Source of the DNA: Meconema thalassinum
Lineage: Eukaryota > Arthropoda > Insecta > Orthoptera > Tettigoniidae
DNA: 64,000 bases
Direction: 5' to 3'
NCBI GenBank assembly: GCA_946902985.2
Contig: OX336389.2
Span: forward strand, 978,394,084-978,458,083
Shown: positions 54,113-64,000 of the stretch, piece by piece
How positions within the stretch are numbered: the stretch's first letter is position 1
How the letters are laid out: the number at the start of each line of letters is the position of its first letter
Notes under the pieces: model-generated
What the model was told of the DNA's origin: nothing
What the model saw: only the letters and a program-made list of their open reading frames with translations
Database searches by the model: none
Translations under genes and position numbers: made by a program

Positions 54113-57100
54113 TGGCGTAACGTAGAAGAGGAATAGGGGGTCCGCTGTTTCTATGAACTTTTTCGTGAGGATTTGGACAATATCCGCTATGGATAACCAG
54201 AAGTTCATCATGTCGGGGTAAACGCAGACAGAGACGCGATGGCACCAAAGAGCGATGGATTCGATTCCTGACGAGAAGGAGGTCCACCAGCTGATTCACT
54301 TGGGAATTCGAAGGCAATCGTCATTGCATGGATGGAATGATATTCACGCCGATCTTTCGAGAAATTCATTACATAGGGAAAATCGACGATCTTTGAAATT
54401 TAATAACAGCTGATTATGAGAAGGTACTGTAAGAGTTATAACTTTCTGATACGATTATTTTCATGAATACTGGGCACACATGTATATTTTTCTAATAGGA
54501 GTGATACGATTATTTAAGACATGGTTTGACTTTATATGCTTCGAAATTTTGCTAGAATATGGCGTGACCATATGATATGGCAGGCATCATTATACGAAAT
54601 TCTCACCATTGGTTGGCTTTATTAAGCAGATGTTTGGTCTTTTAGATATTTTTCCAGTAGGGATATTTTTCATGAATAGTTTTTTTGTGTGACGAGTATT
54701 TCGAACTCGTGATCTGCAATTGATTATCTATATTACTTCGTCAGTTCATCGCATACTAGCGAGTGTGTATTATTCATCAGTAGGGATTTTTTCCATTGGA
54801 TTGTTTGGAGATATTAAGATGTTATTCACTTTAGTGAATGAATATCGCTTTTATATGACAACTAGAGACTTGTTGATTCCTATCTGGTACATTCACTCAT
54901 ATAGTCTTCGAGATGGGGTATTTCGTATTTATACGATTGTATGGTGGTTACTCATCTTACCCATCGTTTAGGGCACTATCATCTTAGTCGACGGGGCGAG
55001 GTCTTTAGTATTTACACGATTGTACGGTGGTTACTCATCTTACTTGCCATTGAGGGACTCATTTTTATCATCCGAGTGTACTTGAGATTGTAAGAGGATC
55101 AAACAAGGAACTACTAGTCACATATCAGTCGAAATTTTGTTAAATAAAGTACAGATAAATGTCAGCAGGGTTACATTTGTAATTCTTGTTTGCCAATCCA
55201 ATATTTTGTTGCTATACTCTTTTGAGAGTACTTTCAGTTTAACAGCTGTTACAGCTGATGCTTTTGATGAATTTTATAATTGTTTTTGATACCTTTGAGA
55301 AGGATTTAAAGTAATTGAATCTTGTAAGATGAATCATTAATGGTCAGATTTATTTTAAGGCAGATCAGTATTGCAGATTTTGATATGAGAGATTATCGCA
55401 CATTGGTGTTTTTCTGTGATGTGAATTATGAGAATTGTAAGAGAATTTATGCTATTTGAAAGCAGATCTTGAATTACTAAGGTAATATTTTTTTCCAATT
55501 GTTTAAGAAGTTGTCTAGATGTGATCAGAGTAATTACAGTTATTGGAGATTGTGTGCGTTGATAATTTGAAGCCAGTTATATATTTTTTGTAGATCATGC
55601 AACATGGTTAAGTGAAGTTTGTGATAGGCATTTTGTGGAAGTTGCCAAGTGATAGTTGCAATGTTGCAAATGTATTTTGAAGCAGACATGAGGTTGTCGA
55701 ACCCAGTCTAGCGCAATTGTTGAGATTCATGCTGTATGTGCTGAATATTTATGGAGTTTTGTGGAATAATTGTTGTATTCAAATGTGATATTTGAAGAAT
55801 TGAGGATATATAATGTCGTTGTGGATAGTCAGATCCAACGTGATGTCGTGAAGGCAATAATATTTTTGGCATGAAAATTTAATACGAGATATAACTTGGA
55901 AGTGATAAAACTGTAAGACAACGTTCTATAAACCATATTAAACAATTTGTTAGGAAATTAAACAAATAAATAAAGTTGATAATACAAGATTTTCTGAGAA
56001 TAATAATTAATGAAATAATAATCTGAAAATTAAGCATATTAACGATCTGACCTAATGAAATAAAAATCAGAATGACTAGATGAGATAATAAGAATCTAAA
56101 TAACCAGAAGAGTAAAATTTAAATAAATTGATAAATTAAATTTTGGAATAAATCAATGAATTAAATAAATGGATGAATTAAAGATTGGATAAATAAACTG
56201 ATTTAAATAAATTAATAGATGATTGGATAGATGATGAATAACTGAATTAGAAGGTGATAATTAGTTAAAGAAGCTGATGATTAACGAATTTATATGGAAT
56301 TAAATAAATTTAATTGAGATATAATTTGAGGAATTGCAACTTGAGTTGAGGAATTAAACAATTTGTATTGATGATTTAAGACGATTTAATCTGAGGAAGA
56401 TGATAAAATAAGATTGTGTGAATAATTAGAAAGCATAATGAAGTGATGATAATAATTTTCATTTAAATGATTTAATGGTGATGAGTTGATGATTCTGACA
56501 GGAATATGTTGAATTTTGAAATGAGAATTAATGTGAGAAATATTTAATTTTGATGATGATGATAATGATGACCAATGAGCCGTGAATTTTCTGTAATTCA
56601 CAAACAAGTAATTATGAATGACAATGTAAATAGTGTAAATTAATTATTCGATGTTTAGGAGCATTTTACTAACGTGTTCAACATTTAAATTATGCCATGC
56701 AAGCCATAAATTGCGTGATATTTAAAATATGTGATTATATTATGTGTATGTTTAGACAGATTAATAATTTTTTCAAATCCACATTTATGATGTTAAATTA
56801 AAGAGAAATTAGGTCTCAGGTATCACATATGTCAGTGACGAAAGACATAGTGCTACAGTGATCCTGATAACCCAAGAGAACTTTAGAGATTTTTCTGTTT
56901 TATGTGGATGAAATATTTTTGATTAGAAAGGAGATGGTTCGATTTTTGGACAATGACAATTTAACGTTGGCATTCGACCATACTCTCAGGTAGGAGGAAT
57001 ATTTAAAATGTCTGTCTGACTATCAAAGTGAAATAAATTTGTTTTTATCTTAGTTGTGATCTGATGATGGTGTGATTTACCTTTTTCTTTCCTTGTCTTG

Positions 57101-57625
57101 AGTAAGGCTTAACAGGAAAGGAGGTGGTTTGCTAGGAATTCAGTTGATGGCGCCCATTTATATTTGCATTTATTTTTTATTAAACTTAAGCCCGTAACGA
57201 CCCTAGAGATACTTTGTCTCGTGTTACCCACTGCTTTTTCGATAACTCAGCTGAATTTCCGACACATTCCTTATTTGACTAGAGGTTCATTTAACTCCGC
57301 TCTGTCCTGGAACTCCAGGAATGCGATGTAATAGCAGATGGGTCATCGCATCCCCAGGACGAACGGGTACAGAGAGAGAGAGGGAGAATTGGCTTTACCC
57401 ACCTGTGGGGCTTCGATTTTGTTTATTCTATGGAATCACATCAGATTTAGATTACTGAGAGATTGATCTCAAGTTCATTTAATTGTGTTACAAAATTTAT
57501 TAAACTTAGTCAGACAATATACTTGTGTGCCCATTCCAGTGTTCATGTTAATCGTATTAGTATTATATCATGTTAGTTATAAGTCATTTTTCCTATACCC
57601 AAGTGAATGCAGGAATTGAGACATT
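54113..57625 (+). other. Long gypsy leader, no gene recognised
   Basis: About 3.5 kb separate the proposed primer-binding site from gag. The stretch holds a ~80-bp tandem duplication (about 54905-55050, with CGATTGTATGGTGGTTACTC and CGATTGTACGGTGGTTACTC), then very AT-rich text made of AATTAAATAAAT-like phrases (55900-56400). An AGAGAGAGAG run lies at 57371-57384. No frame longer than ~85 codons. Such a long leader is unusual for gypsy elements. Confidence 0.7.
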
Positions 57626-60259
57626 GTGATGTGTTGTTGTCTAACGTCTCTGAATAAAACGTCTATTGAAAATATAATTATGTTGCCGGAAGATTTAGCT
57701 AAGGTGTTAGGAGAGTTACAGAGTGGTATGTCTGGTATTGCAGAAACTATTTCTAAAATGGAAACGGAAGTTAAAGAACAGATAAATAGTTCAGAAGCTA
57801 GGTTAGAAGCTAGATGTAAAGAAAATGTGCAATCATTACAGGCTAGTAACGAAGGCAATCTGAACGACAGTTTAAAGTCATTAGAGACCAGATTACAGTC
57901 AACTAGTGAAGATAATTTAAAGTCATTAGAGACTAGATTACAGACTAGTAATGAAGAAAATTTAAAATTATTACAGTCAAATAGTAAAGATGAGTTGATG
58001 TCATTGGAGACTAGATTACAGACTAGTACTGAAAGTCATTTGAAAGCTAGTGAAGCTAACTTGAAGGATAGTTTTAAATCATTGGAAGAGAAATTACAAG
58101 CTCGCAGTGAAGAAACTAACACGGAGTTAGAAAACAAGTTAACTAGGTTAGAGAATAGATTAACTTTAAAGAATAATGAAATGCTTAAGACTTTACAGTT
58201 AGATATAATTGCAGTAAATATGAAAGGAGAGGAAAATGTTCAAATATTAAGAAAGAATATTATTGAATTAGAAAGTAGAGGAGAAGAAAATATTCTTACT
58301 TTAAGAACAGACGTTATGTCTATACAGAAATACATTAAATCGGATGTATCGAAGTTGAGATTCGACATCGATGGTTTAGTGGCAGATGTAGGCAAAATTC
58401 AAGAGTGGTCTACCGAAGTATCTTTCGAAACTAAAATCAAAGGTCTAGAGATGAATCTAGGTAATGAGATTAAGGATTTAAAGTCAGTAATTGGGACCAT
58501 TAAAGAGGATGTCTTAGGAGAGGTTAATTCTAATTTAAAATCATTAGAGAATCAATTGCAGAAAGATATTAGGAAGATGGATGATGATATAGAGCAAAAG
58601 GTTAATGAAAACTTAGCTTTATTCAAAAATAGAGTCGGTGCAATCGTGGAAGAACGGTATAGTGAGGTCGATGCCGAAGCAAAAGAAAAACGTGCAGGAT
58701 TAGATGAGAAATTAATCGCAGGTATGGCGAACTTAGAAGCGAGGTTTACGGAGAACAAGGAAGCGATGAAGATAGATTCAACTCTATTTAGGACAGATGT
58801 TGATCTGTTAAAGGAACAAGTCGCGTCAGTAAAGAATACATGCGAAGACAAGATAGATAAGTTGAAAAACGATTTGGACGAGAGTAACAAAACGCAGAAT
58901 GTTACGTCGTTAGATGAGTTGAAGACTCAGGTCAAGACCGTAGAGAATTTGGCAGAAGATAGGATAACTAAACTAGAATCTATGATTAATAGTTTCACCA
59001 GTCAAAATACTACATCAGGGGAAATATCGATGAATCAGACAGCGATAGACCGCAGTATGAGTAATCAAGAAGTTAGCATGGGAGAAGACCGTCAAACGCA
59101 ACCGAATGTGACATTCGAAAGGGCAAGTTCAACCCCTCGGGATAATCCGAGTTCGAATAGGAGTACGTTAGGTACAAGTGAACGATACTCAGGTCCAGTT
59201 ACCATTATCAGAAATCTGGATGACAAGCCGAGGAAGTTTTCTGGAAATACAGGGGTCACACCAGTCGAATTTCTGCGAGATATTCGAGACTACATGGCGG
59301 AACATAGAGTAGCCAAAGAAAGAGAGCCAAGGATAGTCGAACGCGCCTTAGACGGGTCTGCGTTAACTTGGTTTAGAGCATTCAGAAGCAATTTTGCGAA
59401 TATGGAGCAATTTGCAATAGCATTCTTGAGGAGATTTTGGAGTGCAGAGGATCAGCTGAACGTAAGAGCAGAAATGTACTCGAAGCGTTATTCTACATCA
59501 CATCCGACGCATTATGCCAATTATTTTACGTCACAGTTGGCTAAATTGCAGTTTCTGATTCCTCCATTGCCTGAAGAAGAGCTTTTGCAAGCTATAGCGA
59601 GACAGTTACCGATTGAGGTACAGCGATCACTCATAGTGTCGGGAGCAAACACACTTGAGCACTATGACGACATTTTACGGCGATTAGACTATACAAGCGC
59701 TCAAGTTACGCCTAGAAATGCAAGAAACGACAATAGAAACCCGCAAGAGGTGAATGCGGTAGTCGTTGATAACGCAGCTCAAACGGACAGAAGAGATTCC
59801 TGGGAAAACAGAAGGAACGAAGGAAATCGAGGAAACATCCGTAACGTTCGTGGAAATGATCGGTATAGAGGACCATATGAGAGGCCATACGATCAGGAAG
59901 CAAGAGACAGCCGATACAGAAATTATAACCAGAATTCCAGATATCAAGATAGGAATCGATACAACAATAGATATCGTGGTAGAAACAACTGGAGCCAAGG
60001 TCAACAGTATAATCGGAACGACAGGCAGGATGGCCGAAGAAACGATCCTAATGAAGGACGAGATAATCGTGAATACGAGAGATCGAGGCAAGAAAATAGA
60101 CAGCCTAGTGCACCACTCGAGGAGACAGTCAGAGATGTCAATCGAGCAAGCACGAGTGGCGAAGGAAAAAAAAACGTCAAATTAACTTTAGAGAAAGATG
60201 CTAATCATTGGGAATCGATCATCATTGTCGAAACGTATCAGGTCAAGGACGATGATTAA
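57626..60259 (+). CDS. gag: Gypsy Gag polyprotein
   Basis: An intact 877-codon frame. It would form the retrotransposon's capsid particle and package its RNA. Residues ~20-470 are a long charged coiled coil with imperfect internal repeats (SLETRLQTSNEENLK-type units between residues ~85 and 150). Residues ~540-690 form the capsid domain (VTPVEFLRDIRDYMAEH, GSALTWFRAF, FLRRFWSAEDQ, ARQLPIEVQRSL). Residues ~700-850 are rich in Arg, Asn, Tyr and Gly (NRYRGRNNW-like) and replace the usual CCHC zinc knuckle, which is absent. Start at 57626 gives MMCCCLTS; the internal ATG at 57680 (MLPEDLAKVLG) is equally plausible. The frame ends with TAA at 60257-60259, and pol continues in the same frame. Confidence 0.92.
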   Translation: MMCCCLTSLNKTSIENIIMLPEDLAKVLGELQSGMSGIAETISKMETEVKEQINSSEARLEARCKENVQSLQASNEGNLNDSLKSLETRLQSTSEDNLKSLETRLQTSNEENLKLLQSNSKDELMSLETRLQTSTESHLKASEANLKDSFKSLEEKLQARSEETNTELENKLTRLENRLTLKNNEMLKTLQLDIIAVNMKGEENVQILRKNIIELESRGEENILTLRTDVMSIQKYIKSDVSKLRFDIDGLVADVGKIQEWSTEVSFETKIKGLEMNLGNEIKDLKSVIGTIKEDVLGEVNSNLKSLENQLQKDIRKMDDDIEQKVNENLALFKNRVGAIVEERYSEVDAEAKEKRAGLDEKLIAGMANLEARFTENKEAMKIDSTLFRTDVDLLKEQVASVKNTCEDKIDKLKNDLDESNKTQNVTSLDELKTQVKTVENLAEDRITKLESMINSFTSQNTTSGEISMNQTAIDRSMSNQEVSMGEDRQTQPNVTFERASSTPRDNPSSNRSTLGTSERYSGPVTIIRNLDDKPRKFSGNTGVTPVEFLRDIRDYMAEHRVAKEREPRIVERALDGSALTWFRAFRSNFANMEQFAIAFLRRFWSAEDQLNVRAEMYSKRYSTSHPTHYANYFTSQLAKLQFLIPPLPEEELLQAIARQLPIEVQRSLIVSGANTLEHYDDILRRLDYTSAQVTPRNARNDNRNPQEVNAVVVDNAAQTDRRDSWENRRNEGNRGNIRNVRGNDRYRGPYERPYDQEARDSRYRNYNQNSRYQDRNRYNNRYRGRNNWSQGQQYNRNDRQDGRRNDPNEGRDNREYERSRQENRQPSAPLEETVRDVNRASTSGEGKKNVKLTLEKDANHWESIIIVETYQVKDDD

Positions 60260-62938
60260 ATCGAGGAGGAAGACATAGTACATCGAGGAAATAGACATGA
60301 ATTGCCAGTTATCAGTGTGGAAGTCATGGGAAAGGAAATAAAGACACTAGTAGACACGGGGGCTATGGTGAGTTTGATATCCATAGGTTGCCTGGATGAG
60401 TTGAAATTATCAGGAGAAATTACAATGTTGCCAACTGTTGTTAGCAAGATTCAAGGGGTGGTCCCAGACAGGAGTATGAAATGTAAAAGTCAGGTACTTT
60501 TAGATGTTGGGATTGGAACCAGAAGTTTTGAACAGATGTTCGTAGTAGTGGGTCAACTACATTTTGACATGATCCTAGGAGTGGATTTCTTAAGTGAGAG
60601 TGGCCTGATCATAGATATGCAGAGTAGGCGCATGTACTTTCCAGAAGGGGTCATGGAAAATCAGGAATCCGAGATGACATTCTTTAGAGAGAATATATTG
60701 GATGAGATAGTATGCAGCGTTGAAAGGCCTATAGAAGATAGAACTAGCATGACAAGTAAAATAAATCCAGAAATTAAGGAACAGTTTAATGAAGCAATTT
60801 CAGAATATGAGGACATATTCAATGACAAACCAGGTCTCATAGAAAATTTTACCTACAGCATCAAGTTGATGGATGACAAACCATACCATAAAAATTTATA
60901 TCCCATTCCGGATAAATGGAAGGAGGAAGTTAGTATAATGATAAGCGATATGGAGAAAGATGGAATAATTAAGAAGATGCCAACTGCGTATTTGAATCCT
61001 TTAGCTGTTGTCAAGAAACCTAATGGTAGGCTGAGGATATGCCTAGATGCTAGAGCCCTTAATGAAAGAGTTCTTCCTGAACACGACAGGCCACCTGTTA
61101 TTCGTGAATTGTTACGCAGGTTTAGAGGAAAGAGTTTCTTTTCGACAATCGATCTGACTAGTTCTTATTATCATGTAGAGCTAGCAGAAGACTGCAAACA
61201 ATACACAGGGTTCTTGTTTGACCATAAAACATATGTATTCAATAGGTTACCTTTTGGAGTGAAAAATAGTGGTCCGGTGATGATCCGAGCACTAGATGAA
61301 AATTTGTCAGATGCAGTTAAGGAGCATGTGGTGAGCTATATTGATGACCTGATTATAGCGTCTGAGACAGCGGAAGAACATATCAGGCACCTTCGAATGC
61401 TTTTTGAAGATCTTAGGAGGACGAACTTCAAGGTGAATTTCAATAAATGTCAGTTCTTTCATGAAGAAATTGAATTTCTTGGACATAGAATCGATGGAGT
61501 TGGTTATAGGCCCAATCCAAAGAAGATCATGGCAATTTCAGAGTTTCCAACCCCACGAAAGATTAAAGAGGTACGGCAGTTTTTAGGCATGTGTCAGTTC
61601 TTTTCAACACATTGTCCTGAATATACTGAAACGATGGCACCTCTGCAGGATTTACTAAGAAAGGGAAATCGATGGAAATGGGACGATAAATGCAATCAAG
61701 CGTTTTTAGCGGCTAAGAACATGTTGATCCAAAATATCAAGCTTGAGTACCCAGATTTTACAAGAAGATTTTTTGTGGAGACAGACGCATCCAAAATAGG
61801 TATCAGTGGGATCCTATATCAGTTGGATGATGACAAGAAACATAGGTATTTAGCTTTCACCAGTCGCAAGCTCAGGAATTGTGAGAAGAATTACTATGCA
61901 ACTGAATTAGAGGCATTAGCAGTGGTTCAGGCTCTTAAGACGTGGAAGAAGGTGTTGTTTGGACATGACATAACAGTGATCACAGATCATAAAGCCCTCC
62001 AATTTATTATGAAGACAGATTTAGCGAGTGACCGCATCACCAGATGGGCTCTGTTCTTACAACAATTTAACCCAACTGTTGTACATAGACCTGGGAAATT
62101 AAATCTGTTAGCAGATGTGTTGAGCAGAAACCCTTGTGAGGAAGTAATTGTCAACCATATAAATTTGATTCAAGAGGATAATGGTACTCTAGAAAAGTTG
62201 AAGATGTTAGCGCAAACTCAGAAGAGATATGCACCTTTGCGAAGAATTTACCGTTTTTTGACACGCAGGATGGACAACGCTGATCCAGATTTTCAAAGAA
62301 CTGAGATAGAGGCTAGAAAATACCATATTATGGGAGGTGTTATATGCCAATATATCGACCAGGATCATACTAAACTTAGAATAGTGATCCCACCCAAGCT
62401 TGTCAAACCAGTTATTTGGATGATACACCGAACTGCAGCTCATGTAGGTGTAGACAAGGCTTTGGCTCTCGCTCAAGAAACCTTCGTTTGGAGACAAATG
62501 GGACAAACGATTCGCGACGTCATAAAGACCTGTGACAGTTGTCAGCGAAGTAAATACTCATCTAAGTTAATGAAAGAGGTTCCTAGATCAATATTAGCCA
62601 ACAAGCCAAGAGAACTCTTCGCTACGGACATTTTCGGTCCGATTCCTCGTTCGACGAAAGGAAATCAATTTGTTTTGGTAACAGTGGACGTATTTTCTAA
62701 ATATGTATCTCTATGCCCTATCCATAAAGCTACATCCAAGTACGTGATCAACAGATTAGAGAAAACAGTTATTCCGAGCATGGGGAAACCTGAAGTTTTG
62801 TTGAGTGACCATGGATCACAATTTACCAGTATGGAATTTTCTACTGCTATGGATCGTTTAAGAATAAGGCATGTGTTTAATTCTGTACGGTATCCAGAGG
62901 GAAATCCAGCCGAAAGAAATTATGCCGGAAATCAGTAA
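60260..62938 (+). pseudogene. pol: Gypsy Pol: protease, RT, RNase H, integrase (one frameshift)
   Basis: The frame is open directly from the gag stop and would be made only by reading through it, or by separate initiation. Domains: protease LVDTGAMVSLIS (~60347); RT with LDARALNERVLPEH, FSTIDLTSSYYHVEL and SYIDDLIIAS (catalytic Asp pair, ~61340), LPFGVKNSG; RNase H with FVETDASKIGISG, NYYATELEALAV and TDHKALQFI; integrase zinc finger (HRTAAHVG ... CDSCQRSK, ~62427-62552); and integrase core FATDIFGPIP (~62612) and LLSDHGSQFTS (~62797). Shortly after the third catalytic residue (NPAER, ~62907) a one-base indel near 62918-62925 shifts the frame to a stop at 62936-62938. All other motifs are intact. 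Confidence 0.92.
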
Positions 62939-63434
62939 GATGTGTCGCTTATATGTGTCAAGGCAGCACCATAGATGGATGGAAGTGATACCCATCATTA
63001 GTCAATGCTTGAATTCCACAGTACATGAAAGCACAGGACAGATTCCGTCCATGCTTCATCATGGATTGAAACCGGATAGACCATGGGACCGAGTCGTGAG
63101 GGCACCAGTAGATCCTCAACCCACACAAGAAAGACGAGTCGAGATGGCAGGAGAGAGACTCAGAAGACAGGCGGAGAAGAGAGCCAGGAGACAGGCAGGA
63201 AGGAGGTTCCACGAGCCGTTTCAAGAAAATGACGAGGTGCTGATTAGGAAGCCAGTCACTTCGAATCTTCAACTGAAGATCTACCATAAATTTGCGCCAT
63301 TGTACGCTGGTCCATTCCGTATTGAAGAAACGTACCGAAATAATAGCTACAAGATTGTCAGAATGGATACTGATGAAGTTGTAGGAACTTTTAATGCTGC
63401 TAGCATTAGAAAGTACCATCATGCTGATTAAGAG
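62925..63434 (+). CDS. Gypsy integrase C-terminal part (other frame after indel)
   Basis: Continues integrase in the next frame: EISKMCRLYVSRQHHRWMEV, HESTGQIPSMLHHGLKPDRP, a basic linker, then a chromodomain-less SH3-like end with KFAPLYAGPFRIEETYRNNS and FNAASIRKYHHAD. It terminates at 63429-63431. With the preceding frame this completes a normal-length pol. The frame track start at 62871 is upstream of the indel and is not a true start. Confidence 0.88.
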
Positions 63435-63506
63435 AATTGTAGAGCTATCGTGTACATGTGTTATATATAGAATGCCTGAGAGTGTATTTTTTTCTCAATC
63501 CTGATA

Positions 63507-63530
63507 AAAAAAGGAGATGTACGGGAGAGA
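63507..63530 (+). other. Gypsy polypurine tract
   Basis: AAAAAAAGGAGATGTACGGG followed by AGAGA ends exactly where the 3' LTR begins; it is the expected plus-strand primer site for reverse transcription. Confidence 0.8.
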
Positions 63531-64000
63531 TGTACCCGATACCTAGTTGAGGCTATCGGCTACGCCAGCAGACATTAAGCCGTAGTTGAGATTTTGGGAA
63601 GAGTTAAGAAAAGATAGCGCTCAGATCGAGTCAAGAGGAATGTCAGGATGACGTAGAAGGTCTAGGATCAAGAAGGCGCTGACATCTGTAAGCAGATGGA
63701 ATTATGGATGGAATTATGAAGCTTTATTAAGATCTATATGGAACATGGTATTTAAACATCTCAGAAGAGGAGATATAACATGCATTATATATGGTAATAA
63801 TTTGAAGGAAGTCAGATAACCCTTAAGTTATTTTATAACTTAATAGCCGAGATGATGGGGGTTCGAGATTATATTTGTGACGCAAGACCACGGTGGAGGG
63901 GAGGACGTCACGTGACCGCACCAGGCAGGTAAGGGTCGAGGCAGTGCAGACACTGTCAGTCTAGCTCTGTGAGCCAAGCAAGAGAGTCGAGCTGAGTAGC
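63531..64000 (+). repeat. Gypsy 3' LTR, first 470 bp
   Basis: Identical to 52935-53404 except for A instead of T at 63897. Truncated by the window edge. Confidence 0.96.

Larger units (their letters stand above)
52935..64000 (+). mobile_element. Young Ty3/gypsy retrotransposon (3' LTR cut by window end)
   Basis: The 5' LTR begins TGTACCCGATACC at 52935 and the 3' LTR begins with the same text at 63531, right after a purine tract. Over the visible 470 bases the two differ only at 53301/63897 (T versus A), so the insertion is recent. Between them are a ~3.5-kb leader, gag (57626-60259), pol in the same frame (60260-62938) and the integrase end (to 63431). No envelope frame is present. It interrupts a hAT relic. 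The flanking target duplication cannot be checked inside this window. Confidence 0.95.

Overview
This window is eukaryotic, intergenic and very rich in transposable elements. It is most likely from an arthropod, probably an insect. The evidence is the element repertoire (a P element with a THAP domain, hAT elements, Ty3/gypsy and copia elements, CR1-like and RTE-like LINEs, a Penelope-like element, several tRNA-headed SINEs), AT-rich spacers with trinucleotide microsatellites, and TTAGG-like patches. Several SINE bodies and one 3' end resemble, from memory only, repeats of orthopteran genomes; a polyneopteran insect is my best guess, not a demonstrated assignment. I see no convincing host gene, tRNA gene, rRNA gene or CRISPR array. 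Nearly every long reading frame belongs to an element, and nearly all are broken.

Layout. 1-1.0 kb: minus-strand gypsy gag relic. 3.2-10.5 kb: a LINE holding a P element (5438-10465), which holds a hAT element (6921-8215), which holds a further MITE (7547-8165). 11.2-12.5 kb: a ~290-bp degenerate tandem repeat. 12.6-13.9 kb: gypsy gag relic with SAP-like, coiled-coil and zinc-knuckle parts. 15.4 kb: 5S-rRNA-headed SINE. 19-21.7 kb: LINE 3' end, tRNA-headed SINEs, and one SINE split by an element carrying a minisatellite. 22.2 kb: hAT zinc-finger fragment. 22755-26515: a 3.8-kb element with ~520-bp terminal inverted repeats encoding a FEN/XPG-like nuclease-fold protein with a Cys-rich tail. 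27189-35316: copia element with both LTRs and a 5-bp target duplication, split by a LINE 3' end and by a 4.5-kb hAT-type element that itself holds three SINEs. 36.3-37.3 kb: tandem repeat. 38606-40939: Tc1/mariner-type element with ~580-600-bp inverted repeats. 41143-46058: CR1/L2-type LINE (minus) with an SGNH-esterase ORF1 and a nested SINE. 46304-50349: 5'-truncated RTE-like LINE holding a Penelope-like element with ~430-bp inverted repeats. 50.4-51.2 kb: 16-bp minisatellites and TTAGG-like patches. 51.6-52.9 kb: hAT transposase relic (minus), cut by a young Ty3/gypsy element (52935 to beyond the window end) whose visible LTR parts differ at 1 of 470 positions.

Target-site duplications give a relative history. 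Older LINE, copia and hAT copies were hit by P, hAT, Penelope and SINE insertions, and the gypsy element at the right end is probably the youngest. The parts do not act together as a pathway; each is a selfish unit. The least conventional is the FEN/XPG-like element at 22.8-26.5 kb.
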